This document shows, in pieces, positions 1 to 8,400 of a DNA stretch of 64,000 bases (the stretch's first letter is position 1; every line of letters starts with the position of its first letter). Under the pieces are notes generated by a model that did not search any database, had not been told where the DNA came from, and worked only from the letters and a program-made list of their open reading frames with translations. The position numbers and the translations under genes are program-made. The stretch is from Brumimicrobium salinarum (GTDB lineage Bacteria; Bacteroidota; Bacteroidia; Flavobacteriales_D; Crocinitomicaceae): the NCBI RefSeq assembly GCF_002844555.1, contig NZ_PJNI01000013.1, forward strand, positions 28,418 to 92,417, written 5' to 3'.

Positions 1-1146
1 TTAAATATACTCAATAAAATATTTGGTCCTAAAAAGCCTTTGAGTCGCCATGAGATTCAAGACTATAAGGATGGCGAACATCAGCATGAAATTGAAATTA
101 AAGCAGCAAGTTCGGCATTCAATGAAGAGGCTTTAGAAGGATGGAAGGAAACTAACGAATCGGTTGCTGAGGGAATGAAAACAACGGATGAGAAAATGGC
201 ACAACATCTCAATTCCAAATCCAACAATTCTTCAAAAAACGGAATGCTTTGGACACTATTATTTTTCACTTTAGTGATGACACTTTTAATTATTTTCACC
301 TATCAAGGAAATAAAAACACTTCTAAAAACAATTATACTTCTACATCTGCATCATCTAAAGACACAGAAAACAAATCAATTAATGAATTGGCAACAATTT
401 CTTCTGAGAAAATGATAACATCCTCTCAAATCAAAGCCAATCAAGAAGAAATTAAAGCTTTTGAAAAAAAACAGACCTTAAAATCACAAAACAGAGAAAC
501 AAAGATTCATACAAAGAATTCGAGTAAAAAGAAAGACACAGACACCGCTATTAATAACGTTTTACCTATTCAATCAAAAGGAAAAATTCCAAATGAAACA
601 AGTTCAAATTTGAAATACAATCAGGCTAAGGAAGTGTATTTATCTGGACTAAAAAATGTCGATTACAGAGCATATAGAAGCAAACCAATTAAAGAGCGAA
701 GTCTTGTTTCTTCAGGATTACCAGCAAATAAAGCGGCACATGATCAAGAAAGTGAATCACCAAGTTCGCCTTCTTATCAAACGAAAGAATACACTTATTT
801 TAATTATTTATCAAATACGGCTGAACATTTTAGCAAGGGCAAATTTAAAATAGCATTAAGACAATATCTTGAAATACTAGATACTTATCCAAAGGATGTA
901 AATGCAAACTTTTATGGAGGTTTATGTTACTTTAACTTAGGCGAATTTAAAAAAGCACAAAATTTATTGCGTTCCTCCTATACACTGGGTTACGGTAATT
1001 TCAGACAAGAAGCAAGGTGGTTTATCGTTCAGGCTCATCTGGAACAAAATAATTTTATGAAGGCCAGATATCTGTTAAAAAAGATTGTGAAGGAAAATGG
1101 ATTTTACAGTCAGAAAGCCCAAGAAAAACTCAAGGAATTAGAGTAG
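1..1146 (+). CDS. TPR-containing membrane-anchored protein, 5' end outside the window
   Basis: The reading frame is open from base 1, so the true start lies upstream; the first in-frame start-like codon is a TTG at 40, which I do not take as the start. The N-terminal part contains an HEIEIKAASSAFNEEALEGW stretch, a motif seen in Bacteroidota proteins that look like anti-sigma-factor relatives. It is followed by one hydrophobic helix (about base 240-300, LWTLLFFTLVMTLLIIFTY), a long Lys/Ser/Asn-rich linker, and two or three TPR-like helices near the C-terminus (FNYLSNTAEHFSKGKFKIAL onward). Topology is probably a cytoplasmic head with a periplasmic TPR tail. Its partner would be expected upstream, outside this window. 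The specific function is unknown. Confidence 0.7.
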   Translation, partial: LNILNKIFGPKKPLSRHEIQDYKDGEHQHEIEIKAASSAFNEEALEGWKETNESVAEGMKTTDEKMAQHLNSKSNNSSKNGMLWTLLFFTLVMTLLIIFTYQGNKNTSKNNYTSTSASSKDTENKSINELATISSEKMITSSQIKANQEEIKAFEKKQTLKSQNRETKIHTKNSSKKKDTDTAINNVLPIQSKGKIPNETSSNLKYNQAKEVYLSGLKNVDYRAYRSKPIKERSLVSSGLPANKAAHDQESESPSSPSYQTKEYTYFNYLSNTAEHFSKGKFKIALRQYLEILDTYPKDVNANFYGGLCYFNLGEFKKAQNLLRSSYTLGYGNFRQEARWFIVQAHLEQNNFMKARYLLKKIVKENGFYSQKAQEKLKELE

Positions 1147-1205
1147 TTAAATCATTACCATTTAACACCTAAAAGTTGATTACAATCAGGTGGACAGAGA
1201 ATATT

Positions 1206-1240
1206 AAGAGCTCAGCCTCAAACATGGAAGCTGAACTCTT
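1206..1240. terminator. bidirectional terminator between convergent genes
   Basis: Stem aagagctcagc / gctgaactctt with one mismatch and a 13-nt loop. It lies between the stop of the TPR gene (+) and the stop of the paaH-like gene (-), with T-rich sequence on the right and A-rich on the left. Confidence 0.65.
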
Positions 1241-1254
1241 ATTTTGATTAAAAA

Positions 1255-2421
1255 TTAATCGTAAAACTTTGTTTGACTTTTAGCCATTCTTCTCAACAAT
1301 GGACTTGGTCTGTAACGATCTTCTCCATATTCTTCAAACAATGCCTGTAATTGATCGAGAACATTGCTAATTCCAATTTCATCGGCCCATTTTAATAATC
1401 CTTTTGGATAATTTACACCTTTAGTCATTGCTAAATCAATATCATCTCTTGTTGCAACATTCAAAAATAATGCATCCGCAGCCTCGTTTATCAGCATAAC
1501 TAAAATCCGATTTAATATCAGCTTACCTACCACTTCATTCTCTTGAGCTTTTGGGTTAACAGCATTTTCAGCGTAATCGTAGTAACCTCTACCTGATTTC
1601 CTACCTAAATACCCTGCCTCAGCGTGTCTTTTTTGCGTAAAAGAAGGTTTGTATCGTGGATCGTAATAAAATGCTTCAAAAACTGTTTCCGTAACGGTAT
1701 AATTGATATCATTTCCAATATAATCCATCAAAGTAAAGGGTCCCATTCTAAATCCACCTAATTGAGTCATTGCCCAATCGATTGTAGCAAAATCAGCAAT
1801 CCCTTCCTCGTAAATTCTTAAGGCTTCTCCATAAAAAGGACGTGCTACACGATTTACAATAAAACCGGGTGTATCCTTGGCAAGAACAGTAACTTTGTCC
1901 CATGAGTCAATTAATGTTCGTGCGGTTTTCACAACGCTCTCGTTGGTTTGAACTGCTGGGATGATTTCAACCAAAGGCATAAGTGGTGCTGGGTTAAAGA
2001 AATGTATTCCCAAGACACGATGAGGTGATTTTAACACCGAACCGATAGCAGCAATTGACAAAGATGAGGTATTCGAAGCTAAGATACAATCTTGATCAAC
2101 AATAGCCTCTAACTTTGAAAAAACAGCATGTTTTATTTCAATATTTTCAACAATTGCTTCTATTACTAATCCTGCACCTTCAAAGTCATTTAAATCAGTA
2201 GAAAAAGTAATACGACCAAACAATGCATCTCCAAAATCTTGGGTCCACTTTCCTTTTTCAATTAACCGTTCTGCAATGCGATGTAATTTTATTTTTGCAG
2301 TTTCAATTGCACTTGCATTCACATCAACTAGCACGACTTTATGCCCCGATTGTGCAGCTACCTGAGCTATTCCGGCGCCCATCGTTCCAGCTCCTAAAAT
2401 CCCTACTTTTATTTTACTCAT
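1255..2421 (-). CDS. paaH: 3-hydroxyacyl-CoA dehydrogenase, PaaH/3-hydroxybutyryl-CoA dehydrogenase type
   Basis: 388 residues. It oxidises 3-hydroxyacyl-CoA to 3-ketoacyl-CoA with NAD in the cytoplasm. The N-terminal Rossmann fold carries GAGTMGAG at residues 10-17, followed by the family motifs NTSSLSI and HFFNPAPLM and the C-terminal-domain entry TPGFIVNRVARP. A second C-terminal helical domain follows and the protein ends RYRPSPLLRR, closely resembling E. coli PaaH, which is longer because of an insert missing here. It lies 36 bp downstream of a PaaG-like gene on the same strand, so the pair is probably one operon. A phenylacetate role is suggested by the PaaG partner, but the ring-opening genes are not in the window; general beta-oxidation or butanoate use is equally possible. 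Confidence 0.85.
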   Translation of the reverse strand: MSKIKVGILGAGTMGAGIAQVAAQSGHKVVLVDVNASAIETAKIKLHRIAERLIEKGKWTQDFGDALFGRITFSTDLNDFEGAGLVIEAIVENIEIKHAVFSKLEAIVDQDCILASNTSSLSIAAIGSVLKSPHRVLGIHFFNPAPLMPLVEIIPAVQTNESVVKTARTLIDSWDKVTVLAKDTPGFIVNRVARPFYGEALRIYEEGIADFATIDWAMTQLGGFRMGPFTLMDYIGNDINYTVTETVFEAFYYDPRYKPSFTQKRHAEAGYLGRKSGRGYYDYAENAVNPKAQENEVVGKLILNRILVMLINEAADALFLNVATRDDIDLAMTKGVNYPKGLLKWADEIGISNVLDQLQALFEEYGEDRYRPSPLLRRMAKSQTKFYD

Positions 2422-2457
2422 TATATATTTCTCTTTATGCTTAAAACTATTTGCTTG

Positions 2458-3231
2458 TTATTTCCCCGTGAAATTTGGTTTTCTTTTCTCTAGAAACGCT
2501 TGAGTTCCCTCTTTAAAATCGGAGGTGCTACCTGCGATGGCTTGTAGTTTTTCTTCTAAATCTAATTGTTCTTTTAAGGAATTATTAAACGAAGCATTAA
2601 TTGCTTTCTTTGTCAAACCATAACCTCTTGTTGGCATCTTTGCCATTTTAGCGGCCATTTTTGTTACAAATTGATCAAACTCATCATCTGCAATAGATTT
2701 ATAAATCATATTCATAGCTTCAGCTTCATCTGCGGAAACCTTATCTCCAGACATCATGAGCGCCATTGCTTTTTGGGCTCCAACAAGACGTGGAAGAAAA
2801 AATGTTCCACCTGAATCTGGAATAAGTCCAATGGCTGCAAAAGCCTGAATGAAAGTAGCTGATTTTTTAGCAACAACAATATCACATGCCAAAGCTATAT
2901 TTGCACCTGCTCCAGCTGCGACACCATTTACAGCCGCTATAACTGGTTTTTCAATATCTCGCAATTGAGTTATGATTGGATTGTAATGTTTCCCTACTAT
3001 ATTTTTTAAAGGTGGACCGTTTGGATCTGTTGCTTCTGCTAAATCTTGACCCGCACAAAATGCTTTCCCCTCTCCAGTCAGAACAATCGTGCGTATATCA
3101 TCATCTTTTTTACAATCATCCAATGCTTTTTGAACTGCGAAGGCTAATTCTTGATTGAAACTATTGTATTTATCTGGACGATTAAATTTTAGTGTCGCCA
3201 CTCCATCTTTTTTAACAAAATCTAAAACCAT
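2458..3231 (-). CDS. paaG: enoyl-CoA hydratase/isomerase family protein, PaaG type
   Basis: 257 residues, crotonase fold. Characteristic segments are FNRPDKYNSFNQ near the N-terminus, AFCAGQDLAEA (oxyanion hole), NGVAAGAGANIALACD, and GLIPDSGGTFFLPR. It ends KPNFTGK, as does E. coli PaaG (ring 1,2-epoxyphenylacetyl-CoA isomerase). The Asp in IPDSGG matches the PaaG-type catalytic residue rather than the second Glu of ordinary hydratases. It is the first gene of a two-gene minus-strand unit with the paaH-like gene. Family assignment is firm; substrate is inferred from resemblance only. Confidence 0.8.
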   Translation of the reverse strand: MVLDFVKKDGVATLKFNRPDKYNSFNQELAFAVQKALDDCKKDDDIRTIVLTGEGKAFCAGQDLAEATDPNGPPLKNIVGKHYNPIITQLRDIEKPVIAAVNGVAAGAGANIALACDIVVAKKSATFIQAFAAIGLIPDSGGTFFLPRLVGAQKAMALMMSGDKVSADEAEAMNMIYKSIADDEFDQFVTKMAAKMAKMPTRGYGLTKKAINASFNNSLKEQLDLEEKLQAIAGSTSDFKEGTQAFLEKRKPNFTGK

Positions 3232-3335
3232 TTTCTTTCTTTTTGCCTAAAAATATAAAAGAATCTTCCACTTTATCCTTTTAGAACTTATTATTTTGAT
3301 TAATTCAATCCATTTTTAATACTTTAGAGGTCAAG

Positions 3336-3926
3336 ATGAAAAAAAAATATTACGCCATATACAAACCGTTTAATATGCTCTCACAATTTACAGGGGCTGA
3401 AAATGCTAGTCTTTTAGGTGATTTATATACATTTCCAAAGGATGTTTATTCCATTGGAAGACTCGACAAAACAAGTGAAGGTCTACTTTTAATGACAAAC
3501 GATAATCAATTCAAAAACAAAGTATTATCACCTTTAGACAAAATTGAAAAAACGTATTATGTGCAAGTTGATCAAGAAATTACAAATCAAGCTTGTGAGG
3601 AATTAGCCGCAGGAACAATTCAAATAAAACACAATGGGAAAACACATCAGGTTGCTCCAGCGAAGTGTATAAAAATTGAGTCTCCAAATCTTCCAGAGCG
3701 GAGTGTTCCGATAAGATTTCGAAAAGATATTCCTACGAGTTGGATCGCTTTGACTTTGAAAGAAGGAAAAAACCGGCAAGTTCGTAAGATGACAGCTGCA
3801 GTAGGATTCCCAACATTGCGACTTGTTCGTTTTTCAGTAGGTGCACTTACTTTAGGTAAAATGCGACCTGGAGATGTTATAGAAATCAACCCAAATGAAG
3901 TTATACCTAATTGGAATGAAAAGTAA
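3336..3926 (+). CDS. rluE: 23S rRNA pseudouridine synthase, RsuA/RluE family
   Basis: 196 residues, about the size of RluE, without an S4 domain. It starts MKKKYYAIYKPFNMLSQF, the typical N-terminus of this subfamily, and has the catalytic motif GRLDKTSEGLLLMTND with the conserved Asp, then KEGKNRQVRKMTAAVGFPTLRLVR near the C-terminus. RluE converts U2457 of 23S rRNA to pseudouridine; the exact site here is inferred from family. It is the first gene of a tight operon: the following lipoprotein gene starts inside its last codons. Confidence 0.85.
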   Translation: MKKKYYAIYKPFNMLSQFTGAENASLLGDLYTFPKDVYSIGRLDKTSEGLLLMTNDNQFKNKVLSPLDKIEKTYYVQVDQEITNQACEELAAGTIQIKHNGKTHQVAPAKCIKIESPNLPERSVPIRFRKDIPTSWIALTLKEGKNRQVRKMTAAVGFPTLRLVRFSVGALTLGKMRPGDVIEINPNEVIPNWNEK

Positions 3927-4578
3927 GACAACAGTAAATACGCGCACTCAAAAGATCTTGATAAAACAAGCTGCTTTTTCACTGTTAATCATATTAACTT
4001 ACAGTCTCCTCAGTGGTTGTCAGGCTGAGAAAAAGCCCGAAAGCATTTACAAAACACCCTTAAAACACTTTGAAAATGAAGTCTTTGACTTACATATTCC
4101 AAATCAACACATATCCGAAGTTACCCTAACCCTGCCTAGTTGTTTTCGTAAAATATATCAATCTATTAGTTTAAACAATGAGCACAATTATCATTGTCGA
4201 GATAAAGAAGTTTATATATCGATTGATGAAATCCCAAGTCAATCAATGTCGTTTTATAAAAGTTATTTTACCCATCGAAATGAATCCCCAAAAAATAATA
4301 TGCAAGTTATTTTGAATTATGCTATACAAATCAAAAAACAAGCTTTATCAGAAGCAATAATCTCTACAGATTCAAAAACAACCACTTATGAAGGAGTGCC
4401 CATAATCACAAAAAGCATAAAAGGAAAAAAGAATCGATATATGTCCGAAATTTTTCACCAATTCGGTGTTTTTCAAGTTGGAAACAAGTATTATTTACTT
4501 CAAGGAATTATGAGTACCCGTAATGCTCATTTTATGCATCAAGATTTAATAGAAATTTTTAAGAACATTAAATTATAA
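3916..4578 (+). CDS. hypothetical lipoprotein
   Basis: 220 residues from the ATG at 3916 (MKSKTTVNTR), which overlaps the rluE stop by 11 nt. An in-frame ATG at 3895 is less likely because it puts extra residues before the signal peptide. A hydrophobic stretch AAFSLLIILTYSLLSGC gives a lipobox with Cys, so an outer- or inner-membrane lipoprotein is predicted. The mature part has no domain I recognise; it includes a short Cys-containing segment (LPSCFRKIY, YHCRDK) and a beta-rich C-terminus (FHQFGVFQVGNKYYLLQGIM). The position between an rRNA modification gene and a Nudix hydrolase suggests co-transcription but not a function. Confidence 0.75.
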   Translation: MKSKTTVNTRTQKILIKQAAFSLLIILTYSLLSGCQAEKKPESIYKTPLKHFENEVFDLHIPNQHISEVTLTLPSCFRKIYQSISLNNEHNYHCRDKEVYISIDEIPSQSMSFYKSYFTHRNESPKNNMQVILNYAIQIKKQALSEAIISTDSKTTTYEGVPIITKSIKGKKNRYMSEIFHQFGVFQVGNKYYLLQGIMSTRNAHFMHQDLIEIFKNIKL

Positions 4579-4586
4579 ATAAAACA

Positions 4587-5228
4587 GTGTCCATTACATT
4601 AACAGAGATTCAAAAACGATTAAAACTCCAACTCCCAGGTGAAAATGCACATATTCCCATGTCACCTTCAGGTCGTGGACGTTCTTCTGAAGCCATAAAG
4701 AATGCTATCAATTACCGCAAAAGCGCTGTTGCATTGGTCATTTATGAAAATAAGAGTGAACTCAAGGGAGTTTTAACCGAGCGTTCACCGTATGCTGGTT
4801 TTCATAGTGGAGAAATTTGTCTACCAGGTGGAAAAAAAGAAGAATTTGACCAGGACTTAGTGGAAACAGCTGTTCGTGAATGTGTTGAGGAGACTGGACT
4901 CATTCATGATCATTTTAGTTTTATGGGTGAACTCACTCCTGTCTTTATTCCGATTAGCAATTTCAGTATACAACCTTATGTATTTCACTACTTAGAAACC
5001 CCAGTTTTTACACCAAACCCAAGAGAAGTAGCCGAAATTTTCACCTTTCCCCTTACCCAATTATTAGAAAAAAATGCAATCAAAAAAACCAATATTGAAA
5101 TATATGGAAATAAGACACTAAATAACATTCCCTATTTTGACATTAATAATAAAGTTGTTTGGGGTGCAACTGCGCTTATTCTACACGAGTTTAAAGAGTT
5201 ACTCGAAAAAAAACATTTTGACTTATAA
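4587..5228 (+). CDS. Nudix hydrolase, CoA pyrophosphatase (NudL) type
   Basis: 213 residues from a GTG start at 4587, 8 nt after the preceding stop. The Nudix box GGKKEEFDQDLVETAVRECV-EETGL is complete. It is preceded by LTERSPYAGFHSGEICLPGG, which matches the UPF0035 signature upstream of the Nudix box in coenzyme A diphosphatases. Expected reaction: CoA or acyl-CoA to phosphopantetheine and 3',5'-ADP. It is the last gene of the rluE-lipoprotein-Nudix operon. The family is firm; the CoA substrate rests on the signature alone. Confidence 0.85.
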   Translation: MSITLTEIQKRLKLQLPGENAHIPMSPSGRGRSSEAIKNAINYRKSAVALVIYENKSELKGVLTERSPYAGFHSGEICLPGGKKEEFDQDLVETAVRECVEETGLIHDHFSFMGELTPVFIPISNFSIQPYVFHYLETPVFTPNPREVAEIFTFPLTQLLEKNAIKKTNIEIYGNKTLNNIPYFDINNKVVWGATALILHEFKELLEKKHFDL

Positions 5229-5267
5229 AATCAACCTAACAATATAACTAAAACTAGTATATTTCTC

Positions 5268-5326
5268 TAAGAAGACCCTTGACTGCGCCTGAAGTTCCTA
5301 AGCTAGCCGAATGGATCGAAGGCAAC
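5268..5326. repeat. possible relic of a REP-type palindromic repeat
   Basis: Within the 241-bp gap before the macroglobulin gene, the segment starting cccttgactgcgcctg and ending ggatcgaaggcaac is more GC-rich than its surroundings. It resembles the cttcgact...tcgaagg palindromes common between genes in this phylum. The match is degenerate. The rest of the gap is AT-rich leader with no gene. Confidence 0.3.
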
Positions 5327-5469
5327 ACTTTTCAATATTTCAAAACAAAACACCATCTTTTTTCAACACTAATTTCATTTTTGTTAATAACAAATCCACT
5401 TAAATACCAATTTCTCATCTATTTATCATTAATTTCATTCAATCATTCATCATTATAAAAAGATTATCA

Positions 5470-8400
5470 ATGAGTAAAGTAATTTCACTTCGACCACTAC
5501 TCTATTTTTTAACCACATTGCTTCTCTTTTCCGCTTGCAGCGAGGAGGATCCAGCAGAGTTTAAAATCAATCCCGATTTTCAAAAGCATATTAGTTCTTT
5601 TACATCAGGGGTGATTTCAAGTGCATCTCCTGTTCAAATTCAATTATCTCAACCTTATCCAAAAGAGATTAAACCCAATCAGCCAATTAAAGAAGATTTT
5701 ATCTCCATTTCTCCCGAAGTGAAAGGAAAAACAGTTTGGAAAGATCAATATACTTTGGAATTTATTCCAGAGGAAAATTTCATATCAGGTCAAGATTATT
5801 GGGTGGAGTTTGAACTGGGGAAAGTGAGTGATGTTCCCAATGAATTAAAAACTTTTAAATTCCCTTTTTCAATCATTAAACAAGCCATCAATTTTGAAGT
5901 GGATGGATTGAAAAGTTATTCTAATGAATCCATGGAGTGGTATCAATTTTTGGGAACGGCCATTACCGCTGATGTGATCAATACAAAAAAATTAGATGAG
6001 ATTTTCAATGTAACGATTAATGGAAAAACCAAAAAAGCCACGTTCTCAGAATTCGGTGTTGATGGTTTGTATAATTTGGTTGTGGATAGCGTTGAAAGAA
6101 AAGATCAGACCGGAGAAATCAAAGTTACTTGGAATGCCAATCCAAATGGCGAAAAAGAAGAACGAGAAATGCGTCACGAAATCCCTGCCATGGGTGATTT
6201 TAAAGTTACGCAAACTACAGTCGTTCAACATCCAGAACAATATGTGAGAATTCGTTTTTCAGATCCTTTATTGGCCAATCAAAATCTGAATGGTTTGGTA
6301 GAAATACAAGGAGATAACAATTTAAAAACGGCCATAGCCACCAACGAATTAAAAGTTTATCCCTCCAAAAGATTAGAAGGCAATCACACTTTAGTTTTAA
6401 ATGCAGCCATTCAAAACGTGAAGGGATATAAATTCAAGAAAACCGAACAAATCTCCGTTGATTTTCAAGCAATAAAGCCTGCAGTGAAATTAGTGGGAAA
6501 AGGAAGTATTTTGCCTTCCTCTAACAACATGATGGTACCTTTTGAAGCCGTCAACTTGAAAGCCGTGGACATTCGCATCATTAAAATCTTTGAAAGTAAC
6601 ATCAAACAATTTTTCCAAAACAATGACTATTCTGGCAGTGATGAATTGAAACGCATTGGTCGAGTGGTGAGAAAGAAAACGATTTACTTAGGAGAAAAAA
6701 AACCTTTAGATTTAGGTAAATGGAACCGTTTCAATTTAGATTTATCCGAATACATCGAAGTTGATCAAGGGGCTATTTATCGCGTAGAAATTGGATTTAG
6801 AAAACACCATTCAGTTTATCCGTGCACTAATGCTCAAAAAGAAGACATCGAAAGAGATGAAAGTGATTGGGACGAAAAAGACTACGCCGATGCCGACAAA
6901 TGGGAATACATCAACGATTGGAATCATCATTACAACAATTATGATTATTTCCCAGGTTACGATTACAACAGGCAAGATGATCCTTGTTCTTATTCCTATT
7001 ACAGAGGAAAAAATGTAGTCAAAAATATCTTCGCTTCCGATATTGGAATTGTAGCTAAATCGGGAACTAACGGCGAAACTTTTATTGCGGTAACTGATAT
7101 CGTAAGTACCCAACCCATTCAAGCAGCTACGGTTCGTGTTTACGATTACCAACAGCAAAAAATTACAGAAATACAAACTAATCAAAAGGGAATTGCCCAA
7201 ACAAAAGCGTTAAAAGCAAAACCGTTTTTCATTGAAGTAGAACACGATTTGAAAAAAGGTTATTTACGTTTAGGAAATGGAAACAACTTACCCCTCAGTC
7301 GATTTGATATTGACGGAGCCACGATTCAAGAAGGAATCAAAGGATATATTTATGGAGAACGTGGTGTTTGGCGACCAGGAGACACTTTGTTTTTAAACTT
7401 TATTTTGGAAGACAAGGACAATGTTATTCCCAACAATCATCCTGTGATTTTTGAATTGCACAACGCCCGAGGCCAACTTGTAAAAAGAAATGTACAAAAA
7501 GAAGGATTAAATGGATTTTACAATTTCACTACGCCAACAAACGTAGATGCACCAACAGGAAATTGGACGGCGAAAGTGGAAGTTGGTGGAGCTACTTTTA
7601 CCAAAACCATAAAAGTAGAAACCATCAAGCCCAATCGACTAAAAATTAATTTGGACATTCAAAATGATTTGATCAGTTCAGCGAATCCTTATGTAAAAGG
7701 AGATTTAATCGTAAAATGGCTACACGGTGCGCCGGCCAAGGAATTAAAAACTGACATTTCATTAAAATTTGTCCCCACTTCTACTGATTTTAAAGGATTT
7801 AAGAATTACACTTTCGATGATCCAAGCAAGAACTTTTTCGCTTCAGAAGAACAGTTTTTAGAACGAAATCTCAACGCCGAAGGAAAATTGTCTTTCAATG
7901 AAAAAGTGGAAGTGCAAGACCAAGCGCCAGGCATGTTGAAAGTCATATTTAAAACCCGAGCTTTTGAAAGAGGCGGAGATTTCAGTACCGATCAAATGGC
8001 GGTAAATTATGCGCCTTACGAATATTTTGTAGGTGTTCAATCGCCAGAAATCAATAAATACGGAGCATTAGAAACAGACACTACTTATCAATTCCCTATT
8101 GTTTCGCTAAACAAAAAAGGAGAAAGAGCAGCCAATAGAAAAGTTAAAGTAGAAGTTTACAAAATTGAATGGAGCTGGTGGTGGCAAAGTGGTTCCGACA
8201 ATGTGGCGCGCTACATTAATAGAAATAATGTGCGTCCGATTTCAAGTGAGACAATCACTACGAATGCCAGCGGAGAAGGCTTTTCAAAAACGAAAATCGA
8301 TAAATATGATTGGGGTCGCTACCTTATAAAAGTAGAAGATATGAATAGCGGTCACTCTACTGGAATTATGACTTATTTCGATTGGCCAAGTTGGATGTCG

